NCBI GenBank assembly: GCA_963978545.1
Contig: OZ021722.1
Span: 37,093,365-37,157,364 of the forward strand
Length of the DNA: 64,000 bases
From: Linyphia triangularis
Lineage: Eukaryota; Arthropoda; Arachnida; Araneae; Linyphiidae
Direction of reading: 5' to 3'
Positions 32,701 to 58,617 of this stretch are shown piece after piece. The notes under the pieces are model-generated. The model saw only the letters and a program-made list of their open reading frames with translations, was not told where the DNA came from and searched no databases. Positions within the stretch are counted from its first letter, which is position 1. Each line of letters starts with the position of its first letter. The translations under genes and the position numbers were made by a program.

Positions 32701-34032
32701 AACTCAATTTTAAGACAAATTTCAAATGCTTATATACATATATTTAAACTCCTATATTCCATTAGGTAAAACTTATTAATAGAACATAAATTGCATGATT
32801 TCAAAACGGTATTAGAGTGGAACTATTAAATGTATTCTCATGATTCTTGCAATGAAATGCAGTGAAAAAAACATGTTTTATCTGTGATCCTCATTATTTC
32901 CCCCTATGTGTATGTCCAGGCTTAAATATGAAGTTCCCTATCTCGCGTTTGGACTAGGTAGCGTGTGTGTATCTAGTCTGCTTATTGCACAAAATCGTCA
33001 AATTTAATACAAGCTCTATCACCACATAACTTTTATTTGCTGAAAAACATTTAATATTTTTTTTAATTAAAAAGCGCATATTATCAAATCCTTATTTTTT
33101 TTCTTAGCTGTATATTATTCTGATATTAAATTAGAAGATTCTGGTCCAGAGAAAGAAATCGATACAATAAAGTACCCTCCGAGCTCAGGTTTTACAATAG
33201 AATTGTGTGCTGGTATTGTTGATAAAGACCAAAGTTTGGCTGAGATAACAAGGGACGAAATAATGGAGGAATGTGGATATTCGGTTCCTTTGTCAGCTTT
33301 ACAAAGAATAACATCATGCAGGTATGTTTCCTTCAATTAAAAAAAAACATTTATTGTAACTTATATTTTATTTCTTGGTTGTTTTTTTTTAGATTTAGTA
33401 TTCAATTTGAAAAGTATCTTTATAAACAGCAATTCTTTTAGATGTTCACAATTTGTTACTTTTTCAAAATGTATAAGTGCATATTCTATCTTACATTTTC
33501 TTTGAAATAAATTAATCAAGATTTTTTTTCTTTTGAAAAGTCTACATTGTAATTGACAAGTCTTATTTTACTAAAAAAATTACATTTATTAAACACTTTA
33601 TCATTTCTAATTAATATTTTAATAAAAAATGAGGCTAGAATTTAAAATGTGCTTGGTTTGACAGGAAAAAAACTTTTTTATTCACTATTTTATTCATCAA
33701 TTTAATTTAGCAACAGAAATTTGTAAAATAAGTAACTGTCCAACTAATTCTAGTGAGTTTAAAGAAATTCAACGTTTTTATTTTTATTTAGATCTGGTGT
33801 TGGAGTCGCTGGCTCAGTTCAAACTCTGTACTATGCTGAAGTGACTGATTCCATGAAAATTTCTGAAGGTGGAGGAAACAGACATGAAGGAGAATACATT
33901 GAGATTATAGAAATGGAACTGCCGCAAGCTGAGTCACTCATCTATGATGAAAAAGTACCTCGACCACCATCACTTATATTCGCTTTAATGTGGTTTTTTA
34001 ATAACAAAGTTAAGATGAACCAGAAACTCTAA
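23788..34032 (+). CDS. NUDT14: UDP-sugar pyrophosphatase (Nudix hydrolase), NUDT14 orthologue
   Basis: The NUDT14 family hydrolyses UDP-glucose and ADP-ribose to sugar phosphate plus nucleoside monophosphate in the cytosol. Exons are 23788-23868, 24702-24745, 29214-29278, 33108-33321 and 33792-34032; phases agree at all four junctions and give 214 aa (human NUDT14 is about 222). The protein starts MENIKHVRITECENS. It then has the family blocks KKTWDLMRVHDS (31-42) and VLVFVRQFRP (54-63). The Nudix box is at 99-121 (GIVDKDQSLAEITRDEIMEE, then CGY), with catalytic Glu114, Glu117 and Glu118. The usual Arg before the first Glu is Asp113 here. SGVGVAGSVQTLYYAEVTD in the last exon matches human SGVGLTGSRQTMFYTEVTD. 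Introns 2 and 3 are 4.5 and 3.8 kb because of transposon insertions. The start is the first in-frame ATG. Confidence 0.93.
25628..25740. repeat. Paired poly-T tracts
   Basis: Two T runs of roughly 20-28 nt (about 25631-25652 and 25713-25739) lie 60 bp apart in NUDT14 intron 2. Confidence 0.85.
26019..26545. mobile_element. TIR element with 9-bp target duplication, in NUDT14 intron 2
   Basis: The element is 26028-26536 (509 bp), starting CCGAAAGCAGAAAG and ending TTCTGCTTCTGGG. Direct repeats ATGAGCACC at 26019-26027 and 26537-26545 are exact. The motif GCAGAACA occurs several times inside, sometimes as the palindrome TTCTGCAGAA. A 9-bp duplication is typical of Mutator-like elements, but the terminal repeats are short, so the superfamily is open. 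No transposase was found. Confidence 0.7.
28282..28429. repeat. Short repeat with CAGGGTG...CACCCTG ends
   Basis: The segment starts CAGGGTGGCCAC and ends GTCTAGACACCCTG. It is filled with CCCTGATTT-type repeats. A related block with CCCTGACATTTCCCTGATTT occurs at about 28630-28700. It may be a small hAT-type MITE, but no clean 8-bp duplication was found. Confidence 0.4.
30386..32358. mobile_element. ~2-kb DNA transposon with ~500-bp terminal inverted repeats
   Basis: The left arm (about 30386-30900) and the right arm (about 31868-32358) are reverse complements over roughly 500 bp with scattered differences. Outer ends read CAAACCAC(A/G)TCAGATCAAAC. Further matches run inwards through CCGTCTC(G/A)GATTT, the TTAAGAAAT region, AAAGTTACCCCTAGAAAC, CTATAGAAGATACACAATTTC and GGTATACCA to TATAGTCGTTC. 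The central ~970 bp holds relic minus-strand coding sequence. No target duplication is obvious. It lies in NUDT14 intron 3. Confidence 0.85.
30934..31749 (-). pseudogene. Relic coding sequence inside the long-TIR element
   Basis: Read on the minus strand, three partly overlapping frames give one broken protein. The N-side part has LLKDLEPCELEYIFIINREL. The middle has ELIALRSEIPSEQF, then a Cys-rich YCCDPFHSH block. After a frame change come KKHSYLKPGQKLCPKCRTRI and then a basic Lys/Arg-rich stretch ending in CLECATRKVKL. The C-x2-C pairs suggest metal binding. I do not recognise the family with certainty; it looks transposon-associated because it sits between long TIRs. No catalytic DDE signature was identified. 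Confidence 0.6.
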
Positions 34033-34375
34033 ACTTATTAATTATATAGAATTTTATTTATGTATAAAAAATAACTATTCGAATTACCCATCCAATTTGT
34101 TTGTATTGTCTCAAAATTTTGATTGTTATTTTTGTATCTTTTTAATACTACTGAAAAAATTAACATACACTACAGTTTAATAGAAACATGGTTTTCGTAG
34201 TCGGTATTGAGATTGATGCAAATCCTCAAAAATAACTCATCCAGAGTATTTTATCTTATTGCTGGGAAACTGTAGCAGGTTTGTATTAAAGAGGGGTAAA
34301 ATTTTCGTTTGAATACTATTTGTTTAGGCGAGTGAAGGTCTAACATTTATAATTGTGTATAATTTTTTCACACTA

Positions 34376-34381
34376 AATAAA
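34376..34381 (+). terminator. Probable NUDT14 polyadenylation signal
   Basis: AATAAA lies 344 bp after the NUDT14 stop. Another ATAAAA-like run follows at about 34390. It lies just before the convergent DMAC2 3' end. Confidence 0.5.
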
Positions 34382-34677
34382 AATTCAATAATAAAAAGAA
34401 TCATACTCAATTTTTTTTTTTTAGGTTTTTAATGTTTGAATGCATATTTAGTTTTGGCATGTATGTCTTGACTGCCCAAAACAATTTAGTTCAATTTTTA
34501 ACTTTAAAATAAAACTTATTAAATTGTCTTCAAATCACTGCAATAAAGATATTGTTTTAATATTGCAAAAATAATTTTTTACATAATCATGTACATAAGA
34601 ACTTAATGTTTCCTATAGCTGATGCAATTTTTCGGGAAATGTTATATATTTGAACTGAGCGTTAGTCTTCAGGAAAT

Positions 34678-34683
34678 TTTATT
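34678..34683 (-). terminator. Probable DMAC2 polyadenylation signal
   Basis: TTTATT on the plus strand is AATAAA on the minus strand, about 45 bp past the DMAC2 stop codon. Confidence 0.6.
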
Positions 34684-34727
34684 CTATGTACACAATATAC
34701 AAACTAATGTTACAATTTAACTTGCTT

Positions 34728-37700
34728 TCAATTCATATAGTTTTCAAGTCTTTTAAGGAGAATTGGATCATCATAATCCACTCCAATAATATTACACTTA
34801 GGCAGAAAGTCTTGTAAAAGTAGACATACAAGTTCTTTGTCTTTAATGTTTGGAGTATCTTCAATAACAAGAGTTTTTAAGTTCCTGGAAAATAATTTAA
34901 GGTTACAAAAATTTAAAAACTATAAAACACAATGTGTATTATTTTTAAAAGTAGACATCTGTTATTTCACATTTAGAGTATGCTATGTTTTTCTGATGTT
35001 ATTTTCCTCATAATTGGTAATAAACTTGTAAATAGATCAAACATTTGAAACAGGATGTAAATAGTGAGTGACATTACAAGAATATATAAAAAAAAAAAAC
35101 TGGTTTTCTTAATTCAAAATCACTTGGGAGATACAGGTACACAACTACTGTAATTGTAATAGTTAAGTTTAGTAAACTTTTTATAATTAATCCACTTAAT
35201 ATATTGACTACACAGGGTCTTTCAGAAGGGACTTCCTAACTGCAAAAGAGTGAGACACAGAATGAAGAAGAAAATAATATATTGGATAGACAGGTATCAA
35301 ATTTTAAATACACTGGTTTGTAAAATTGCAATATTGAAATGTAACAACAAATTGTTGTCAAAACTTAACAAAGCAGAACGAATTCATAGTTTCTCTCATG
35401 ACCTGCAGAGGAAAAATTGATATTTTACTTTTAAATCTTTGAAGCACGAATTTCGTATTATTTCCGAATTTAATGACATTTGGTATGGGCAGTCTTAATG
35501 TGTAGAAAAATGGAGTACACTTCATTTTTACAAAAAAATATTTATTTTAACTTTTGTAAGTAGTACGTTATGAAACTACTATGCAAGTAACATTGAACAC
35601 AAAAGACAAACCTAATAATTTTTTATTTTTATTTTTTGCATACAAAAATAGCACTTTGTTTTAGGTCTTGAAAAATTACATAGATTATTTATGATATGTT
35701 ATGTGGTTTTGCTGTAAAACCAGCCTGTGTTATAGAAATAAAAATTTAAGTAGGTGGTTTCTGGGTGGAACCACTATGCTTCAAAGGGATAATACATATT
35801 TTCTTGAAAAACTTTTTTTTTATTATTTTTCACAAACTCTTAATGCACGACATCACCTAGTAAAGTGGTATTAACATCTCTCAATCCTGTCTAAAAATAT
35901 ACTCAAACTCATGGCCTCTAGCAGAGTTTAAGGCTGCTGTCAAATTTATGAAGACCATCTGATGGCTACAGGGTTAGCGCTCTGGCCTTGCATACCAAAG
36001 GTGCCAGGTTCGAATCCCGAGTTTGGCATGGATGTTCGTTTTGGTTCGGAATCCACGTTAAACTGTAGTTCCTGACCTGATTAGCCACTAGTAAGCATAA
36101 AAATAGGTTGTTGAGCATACAAACTAACCAACTAAATTTATGAAAATGCATTGAGCCTGTTTTGAAACTAATCCCCTTGATTGCAAATGAGTGTCATTAT
36201 GAGGATTCCAAGATCAAAATGCAAAAATTAATCAATTTCAACAACAATAGCTACTTAATGCCAAAGTATAAATTTTATTCTACTTCACACTTTTAAACTA
36301 TTAGCAAGAGAATTTTTTTTTTTGCTTACAAAATCTTCCAATTCACATTTATGGTAGAAACTTTGGGGTTCTGTTACATTTATATTCCTATGCATAGATA
36401 AATGTAGCATATTGCCATCCTACTTTTAAAACTTAGTTTATTGCCTATTAGTCAGGGCTCCAAAATTATATTGCCCGACATGTCCAGGGCATGTAAAAAT
36501 TCATATTGGGCATGTATTTTTTCCTTGTACGTGCCCGGCTGGGCATGTAAATATTTCCTCAAAAATACTTTTCAAAAGATAAATATTTTGTATTTTTACT
36601 TGCGCCTGTGCAATTACTACCATTTCGTCACTTTCAGAATAGGCGGCTTTGTACTTCTCCCAAAACATCTGCTTGCGAGAGAGGATTCAGTGCCATGAAT
36701 TGTATTAAAAAAAAACATTACGATGCAACTTGTCCACTGAAACTATAAATAATTTAATGTGAATAGGCAATGATGAAGTTGAACCAGCAAACTTTGATTC
36801 GTCACTAGCAATTGAAACCTAGTTATTTGCAACCACAGAATAAGGCATGTGGAAGGACATACAGTTCAGGTCACTACTAGTTCAGAATTTTCTGATTTAG
36901 ATCAGGATAAAAGTCGCAACAAAATCAGTGATTTTGTTAAACATGAATATGAATAAAATGTTTGGGCATGTATTTTCTAGACTAACATACTCAACAGGGC
37001 ATGTAAAATTTTTTTAGATTTTTTGGGCTCTGCTATTAGTAGTGTACTGTTTAGCTAATCTGATATCAGCTTCACCTAGCAAATCTTTGAAATCTACAAC
37101 AGTTTAAATTTTTTTTAATATTTCAATAAATAGTTCATTTGGATTTACATCATTTGTCAACTCAAGGTAAAAACAAAACAGCACTACTCAGGCATCAATC
37201 AGGGCAAGTTATTTTTCTCTTTCATAGACTTAATGAAAGCTTAATATTCCTCACATATATAGATCGTAAAGAAATCAATTTAAAATATTTGTATTAAACT
37301 ACAGATATATAGAAATGCGAATTTCATTCTAGACATACATTCAACGTTTCAAGGCAAGTAAATGAATTCTGCTTGATAATATAAGCAATACAATATTTAC
37401 TCAAAAATGAAATATTTACTTACTTTAACTCATGCAAAGTGCATATTCCTCTTTCCGTAACATTGTGACATCCACTTATATCAAGGAACTCTATACTATT
37501 TTTAAATAAATGGGTCCTAAGTAGACACCAATCATCAACGTAAACACAATTACGTAGAACAAGTTTCTTTAATGCTCGTAAACCAACTATAAGAGAATTA
37601 CAAAATTTAATCAATAGAAAAAATTTTAAATATGGGATCAACATTTTTTAATAGAGAAGTAATTTTATACATAAATCTATTACTGAAAATTATTTATCAA

Positions 37701-38813
37701 CTTGGTACCATTTTGCAAGAATTGTATTCATATTCAACGTATCGATTTGATAATACGATCAAGGATATCTTTCACAGCTGTATTTTACTTTTTCTCAAAA
37801 AATTTTGGCTTGTAAATTGATTAAACCTGGCTGATATAGAGAATTATAAGCATATCCAACAAAACACTATGTAATTTTCTACACAAAAAAATATGCTTTC
37901 GTATGAAAAACTAAAAAATATAAATATCTTAACTATACAATTTCACAAGGAACAATTCCACTTTTTACACCATTTTTTTTTAAATTTATAAACAGTAAAG
38001 TGAAAAGTTTAACTTTAAAAAATTTGAGATGTATGTAATGATATTCTCAGAGAAAAAAAAACATAAAAACAAACTTACAAATATTTTCAAACCCTTCATA
38101 GCACAAAGGAGAATTAGATGCATCTATTTCTTGGACATAAAAACCAGGACGAAATTGAGATGGTAATTTCAATTTATGTATATCTTTATCTGTGTACCAT
38201 TTGTCATTTCCAACAAATTTCACTTTTCCACCACGAAAAGTTATAAAGTGTGTTGTGGCCAGGTCTGGACCAAGTATTCTATGACGTTCAGGTACATATC
38301 TGAAAAACAAAGTGTAAGTTGTTATAAGTACTAATTTTGAATTGAAAAGGAAATTGTGTAATGGATTGTAGAGAGCATTGAAAAGCAATTCCTATTTCAT
38401 TCAAAATTATGTGTATTTTTTTGTAGTAGATGTATTAAATTTTTCAATGACACACGAGCAACACAATTGAATAATATATTTAAAAATGTTTTTTAAAGAA
38501 TCAATAATAGCAAATTAAGTATTATTGTTAGATCGCTTAAGTAATTTATTATCTAATTAAATTAATTTTATTAGTATATTGATTATACTTTGTATCCTGT
38601 TTTACAACTTGTTTTTCAATTAACTGTCTTTCTAAGCTTTAAAATTTTCATTGAAAATATAAAATAGTCAAAAAAAATAAAATTCTTAAAATATTTTTTA
38701 AACAGTGGCAAAGTTTCGAACAATCATAACTAAAAACACTTTATATAAAATGAATGGAATATTCCTTACTGTATAACTCTTGTATATGGTGACCAAAAAG
38801 GCGGCAATAATTT

Positions 38814-38852
<39 letters not shown>

Positions 38853-40552
38853 ATTAGAGCTTGGCTCAGTAATGCTCAACATAGGGTAAGTAAAAAATAT
38901 GGTATTTTCATTGGTTTATATGGTAAAATATGGTATTTTCATTTAAAAAATTGCACTAATTTTAATTTTATATGACCCTGATGGGGGAAGAGGTCAATTA
39001 TAAAAGTGTTTCGAAGATTTAAATCACATAAACTAAAATATATCCCATTGAATTTAACTGAAATAAACCTTTGAAAATGTGACTAATACCATTTTAGAAA
39101 AGCTCGGTGAAAGAATGTAAGAATACTTGCCAAATTGATTATTTTTGTTTTCAGATATAAGCTCTTCTAAAGAGTGTGAATTATTTGTATATTTTCAGGC
39201 AAAGACTTTTATTCAACAGAAAATTTAAGTAAACTTTTTCAAATCCGATTGTATCAGAAAGTATTTTATAACATTGCTATCAATCAGCAACATGTGAATT
39301 TATGTAGAAATGGTAAAGATATGTCTCACTCAATTTCAATTTTTTTTTTTTAAGGTAGAACTATTTTTTTAGCGTTATTTGACCTTAATAAAGAACAGAG
39401 TTGAGACACACTTTTTTTTCTGCAACTTTTCTGGAACAATTTAACTTTTAAAATAAAATAGTCAAAAAATCCCCTTCTTTATACAATTTCTCACCTTCTT
39501 ATATGCATTTTTCCGATTTAAACTACCCCATCTCTATCAGAAAATAAACCTGTTGCCACATTTTTGAGATACCCTTTTTTATTTTTAACAAACTACTTTC
39601 TAATCAAAATCATCTATTTGGTAGACTGGCCATTCACTGAATCGTTTCTTCTTCTTTTTTTTTTTCCTTCTTTTTTTTTACCCCACGGAAGCTTTAAAAA
39701 CATACTTTTTCTAGAATTAGAGTGTCAAAAGTAGGCCTGTTAAAATCTTATCCAGATTATACTATCTTCAATTGATTAAGCAATTTAAAGAAAGGAATTG
39801 TTTTCCTTGAGTTCCTTTATTTTAAGTATTTTCTTTTTAAAACTGTTGATTCGATAGTGCAGGGTGGTACCTGTATCAAGCCTGTTCTGAACAGGTCTAA
39901 AAAAATATGCTACTATTGAGAACATGCAAAAATGAAAGAACTCAATAATATTTTCCCCACCAGCTAGAAAATTGGCCCTTGAAAGACTTAAATGAATTTT
40001 TACTGACAAATAAAGTTTGTAAATTAAGTTTTAATACAAGAATACTATCCAATAAAAGTTTGAACATCTGTCATATAATTGATGTTCTTAGAACATTGTT
40101 TGCTCTATTTGAACAACAAAAAAAACTCTGTTTTTAGAGATAATTTTTGCAGGTCTGAATAGCATGTATGATATTTTAGGATTTATTGATTACTACAAGC
40201 TCTAAACCCAATTCTATAATATACATTGAACAGTTTACAAACCTCATATCAAAACTAAGCTGCCATAAAAAAAAATATATAAAACAAAATCTAAAACAAA
40301 CGTTTGATCTTCTTGTATATCTCTTACACGTTTCCACTTCAGCCAATGCAATACATCTTTAAAGGTCCAATTTTCTCTGTTCATAAAAGCAAAAAAGCTT
40401 GTTAAGGAGCTATTTCCAGCTTTCGGAGGAGTATAAAATTCTGTTTCATCATCACGATAATACTCTTTTGGTAAATTGCGAACTTTGTGCCTTCGAACAG
40501 TTGAATAAGATAAATAACCACAAGGCTTAGCAATAATAAGTCTACTTAGCAT
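34728..40552 (-). CDS. DMAC2: Distal membrane-arm assembly component 2 (ATP5SL-like), mitochondrial
   Basis: DMAC2 helps assemble the distal membrane arm of respiratory complex I in mitochondria (family knowledge). Exons in transcript order are 40552-40302, 38299-38079, 37586-37424 and 34884-34728; all phases fit and give 263 aa (human about 257). The N-terminus MLSRLIIAKPCGYLSYSTVR is basic and lacks acidic residues, as in a mitochondrial presequence. Exon 2 encodes PERHRILGPDLATTHFITFR. Exon 3 encodes leucine-rich-repeat-like sequence with NCVYVDDWCLLR and ISGCHNVTERGICTLHEL, matching the human CHVDDWCLSRL and CPRISERGLACLHHL blocks. The last exon has LVIEDTP and DFLPKCNIIGVDYDD. The ATP5S paralogue fits less well because it lacks the ILGPDLATTHF block. 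Intron 3 carries a SINE and a hAT relic. Confidence 0.92.
35942..36144 (+). repeat. SINE family B copy with 11-bp target duplication
   Basis: The body at 35953-36133 has a head CTGATGGCTACAGGGTTAGC, an exact B-box GGTTCGAATCC, the family middle (TTCGGAATCCACGTTAAAC) and an AACTAACCAACT tail. Direct repeats AAATTTATGAA lie at 35942-35952 and 36134-36144. It is in antisense orientation within DMAC2 intron 3. Confidence 0.93.
36445..37040 (+). mobile_element. Internally deleted hAT transposon with exact 8-bp target duplication
   Basis: The element is 36453-37032 (580 bp), starting CAGGGCTCCAAAATT and ending TTTTTTGGGCTCTG. Target duplications CTATTAGT lie at 36445-36452 and 37033-37040. The terminal CAG...CTG and the 8-bp duplication fit hAT. 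The phrase GGGCATGTA recurs several times near both ends as subterminal repeats. It sits in DMAC2 intron 3. Confidence 0.88.
36674..36822 (+). pseudogene. hAT transposase C-terminal dimerisation-region relic
   Basis: CERGFSAMNCIKKK is followed after stops by sequence resembling NLM-IGNDEVEPANFD. This matches the [SC]ERGFS.MN.IK and LM.I...GP pattern of hAT-type (KIAA1586/ZNF862-like) C-termini. At least two in-frame stops are present. It lies inside the 36453-37032 element, which supports the hAT call independently of the target duplication. Confidence 0.65.
38817..38849. repeat. Poly-T tract
   Basis: A run of about 33 T in DMAC2 intron 1. Confidence 0.9.
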
Positions 40553-40819
40553 CCTAGAGATCTGAAAAAAGATAATAAATAGTTATAGAAAGAATTACAA
40601 CAAGTGTTTTTTATAAGATATCTAATAAAAAACAAAATGTTCAAAACTAATGATTGTTGTTTAAAAATCATAGTGAAATGATTCCCTCTTATGTTTCAAG
40701 TTCAATCCATTCACATAAAGTTATCATTGTTTGCCTCTTTATATATAAAAGACTAAACGCTCACTCACTCCACACTAATTCTCTCACTTCCCATAAAGTC
40801 ATAACTTTGAAAATTAGTA

Positions 40820-41570
40820 AAAATGTAAACAAGTACAAACATAGAAAAAATAAGCTATTCCTATCTCGATTAACCAGCTTCAAGAGATCAAACATTCTAA
40901 ACAGGGGATATTCAAATTTCTATTTCCAATGTAGTAACAACTCTGATATTCAGTACAACTGTCACCATGAACAAACATAGAAAAAATAAACTATTCCAAT
41001 GTCAGTCAACCAACTTTAAGGGGTCAAGAATTCCAAACAACAGATATTTAAATATCTTGCTTCCAATGTAGCTACAACTCTTGGTACAAATGTCAACAAA
41101 CATAGATAGAAAAAGTAAGCTATTTTGATCTTGATTAACCAACTTAAAGAGGTAGAAAAGGAATAAAATATGCCAAACAAGAGATTTTAAAATGTTGGTC
41201 TTCCAATGTTGGTTGGTTGGTTGTTTTCAGATTATCTGGCGCCGTCAGCAACACGAGAGCTATATAATGTGCCAAAACATTCGTCATTTGACAAGCCAAC
41301 ATACATTTACAAACACCCATGCCTTACGCGGGACTCAAACCCGCAACCTCGCGGACTAGAAGCTAGCACGCTAACCACTATACCGTTTGGTCGGCCACTG
41401 CCAATGTAATCACAACTCTGAAATTTGGTACAAGTGTCAACAAAGGTAAGCCTAGTTTTCTATACTTGCTATTGTTGACGTGTACCTACCTAACTTTTAG
41501 TTGACATTTGTATCTTACTCTTTAGTATGATATTTCGATTTCGATTAACCAATTTTCAGGGGGTCAAATA
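40820..41570 (-). repeat. Minisatellite family M, reverse-oriented array
   Basis: Degenerate units of ~120-150 bp carry, on the plus strand, landmarks AAGCTATT, GATT(A)ACCAACTT, AGGGGTCAA, CCAATGTAG, ACAACTCT and GGTACAAATGTCAACAA. Their reverse complements occur in the same order in the array at 48200-49075. About four units are visible, interrupted by a SINE at 41210-41400. Confidence 0.75.
41203..41407 (-). repeat. SINE family A copy inserted in the minisatellite array
   Basis: The body at about 41210-41400 in reverse orientation shows the AACCAACC tail, the ATAATCTG motif, the B-box as GGGACTCAAACCC (one change) and the A-box region as GCTAACCACTATAC. Short direct repeats CCAATGT at 41203-41209 and 41401-41407 flank it. 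Confidence 0.88.
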
Positions 41571-43575
41571 TATGTATGGAATGCATATATGTGGAATGCA
41601 TGAATCAGAATTCATCCTAGAAATGAAAAAGAGCAGGGTGCTTTTTTCCAAAAAAGAGCAACTCCTGTTTCGAGGGCACTTTTATGGAAAATTGCAGAAA
41701 TTTGTATCCAGTTTTCTTCCATAATTTCTAGATTGTCTTACTTATTCACTATGATAAATATTTTTAAATTATCAATTTTTTGAAAAAAAAAATCAATCAT
41801 GCTCAAATAAAAAAAAACTCAAAATGCTGATCAAATTATGCCTACTTCTTCTGGAATGAGACTAAGAAAATTATTAAGAATAAAAAACCATCTACACTGT
41901 AAAATTTTCAAGAAGTATTCATTTTTATAAAAATACCAATTTATAATACTGTAAAATTAAGATAAGAATGATTTGATATAATGAATGTTAAGTGTTAAGT
42001 TAAGAACAACCCTTACAAAATTTTCTAAAATATGAATGAACCAACCTTACACTTTATTTTTTAGGCTTTGCCATTAACAAGGAATAGCGTTTCTCCAAAT
42101 TCAACATTCATTATGGGATATCACTAGGAGCATTCCATACATGCTGTTAATATACAGGCTATAATAGAAGTTTGTCTGTTTTTTTTTTAATCCGAAATAA
42201 TCCGGGATATTAATTAAATTTCTAAGATATTTAATTTAACACATAAAATGGACGTTTAAAAAATTAATTAGCAAAAGATATATCACAAAACATGCATTCC
42301 CCTAAAATTAATAAGAGAGTATCGCGATGTCATGTGCCCGAACGGAAATATTCCTTTTAAATGCTTAATGTAAACATTTGATGGTTATACACCCTTAACT
42401 AACTTAATCGCCCCTTTCAAATTCCTTTCTTCTCTATTTTGAGAAGGCATGGTAAGAATCCAAAAAAATATGTTTAATAAAATATGCATGAAATGCCCAT
42501 CCATGCTAACTAACTAGTGGAAATTTTAAGATAACCCCCTACAATCCACCTACCAATGACGCACATTATATCGGCATCCATCCAATGATTTGAGTCCCTG
42601 GTCTGTGTGTTGCGTGTTTGAACATGAATGCGCAACAGGCGATATCAAGATGGGCGACCTGCATATTGTTGAGGGGGAAAACGAAAGTTCAGCAAATTCG
42701 TATAGGGTGGCATTTCTTTTGGAAAAAGATTGATTTTAAAGAAAAAGGGCAGGCAGGGTGCACCTCCCTTTGAAAAACGTCTAGGATGAACTCTGCATGA
42801 ATGTCTTTTGATCGGTAAATTGCACATCCTAAAATTTAGTAGCAAAGCACAAGTATTCAGCTAGTATTAGTACTGCATATTGAGCTACACAAGGGCTAAA
42901 CTGCACACTGCACTGTAACACTAGATCAAGATTCTAAGGACTGAGTGTCAAAAGTGGACCTTTGCTTTTTTTTACCATCCTGGTTGTTTTTCAAGGGATA
43001 CTTCTTTACATTTGTGTATTGAATTAAAGAAAACTCTACCTCTGCAGCCCGACACAAGACAATCAAGTACACTATGTCCACTTATTTTACAAAAAAATTA
43101 TTAAATTAAAAGAGGCTCGATCCCAAGACCTCTTGCATGCTAAGCATGCATTTATCCCAGCTAGATTAAGGTGATTTACTGTCCTAATTTGAAGAAGACA
43201 TCCCACAGATTTTATTCTTTATCCAAAGAAAAAAAATTAAAGCTACCATTTATTAAAATTTTAAACACAGATTTTTTCACTTTCCATATGAATTACTTTT
43301 CTTTAAATCACTCTGGGTAATTTGATTAAATTATATTTTGAAAGATAATTTTAAATTGTTTTTTACTAAGGAGTCAGGATTGTTTATATGTTAGGAGTCA
43401 TCATATCATATTGATCAGTTGATAATTGTCAACTCATCAATATGATGTCAATTTAATCAATTGTTAGATATCAAGAAAGTTGAAAGTTTATTCCTAAACA
43501 TCCAAATTCAAAATTATAACTTATCTAAATTCCATGTCAGAAAAATGTATTTGATTCAAAACTCTCAATTACTGT

Positions 43576-43628
43576 AGAAACTGTTTATTATTAATCCAAA
43601 CTGTTTATTATTAATCCAAACTGTTTTT
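43576..43628. repeat. Short tandem repeat, 21-bp unit
   Basis: ACTGTTTATTATTAATCCAA is repeated in tandem twice, and a third, partial copy follows. Confidence 0.85.
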
Positions 43629-44753
43629 ATTAAAAATTCTGTTTACCTTAATCCAATTTTAGAATAAACTAGCTTGCCATAAAATCAAATATGAATATTC
43701 TACACAATTTTTTTTTTATTATTATTTATATATCAAACACGGACAACTATAAGACTTTATCTGAGACTAGAAATTATCTGCACAGTGCCAATTTAAAAAA
43801 CATCATAAACTGTCTGTTAGGATTACTATTTTACTACTTCAGATTAAAAAATTTAATTTTTCAAGACAACCTTATTTTCTATCGACTTTACGCCATTGGT
43901 GTTTGTTATTTTGTTTCTAACAGTTCTTGGTGCAATTTCTTAGCACCAGAGTCAGTTTTCTGTTAAGCATAATCATCAGAAAATAGAGGCTACTTTTACA
44001 AATCCTTAGAATAACTTTTGAAATAAGGACTGTTAAATAACTTATTCATAGCAATCAATACACTTATCGTAATAATACTCATAAATAAATATATTGCACA
44101 GTTATCTCAATAGTATAAACTGATAAAGAATGTTAAGAAGCCAAAAGAAAATATTTATGATTCGATTATTATAAAGAAAAACTTACTTTCAGATAGTTTG
44201 ACACTTAATTCCCGCGTGTTATATACTTAACGAAGTAGTATTCACTAAACCGGTGAAAATTATGTTATTTTAGTTTTCAGCAATGGTACTCTAAATAGAG
44301 TGAATGACTTAAAAAATTGTAGCAAATAAAAATTGCTTTGTTAGGAGACTGCTAGAAAATGTTAAACAATTTCTAAATTATTACAAAAATTTTAAACATT
44401 TGAAAACAGAATACTCCAATACCTTTGTTTATTTTGGTACATGGTTTGCTGCCAAACCTCTATAAATAAAGTTATCATTAATATTTGGTAACAAATACTG
44501 TGCAGCAACTTAAAAAAGTATAATACGAGATTTTTAGTTTTTAAAATATCTTCACTAGATGTTTTAAGACAATAAACAAATATAACAAGTATTGAAATGA
44601 TCACAAATTGATAAAAAAAAAATTCAGATATAAAATATATATTTGGAAGTAAAATGGCAATGCCTAATCTCCTACGTGTAGTGCAATGCGATGGTGTTTA
44701 GTGTTTTGCTAAGCAGGTTACAGGATCGCTGTTTATTTACATCTATTTATTAG

Positions 44754-58617
<13,864 letters not shown>

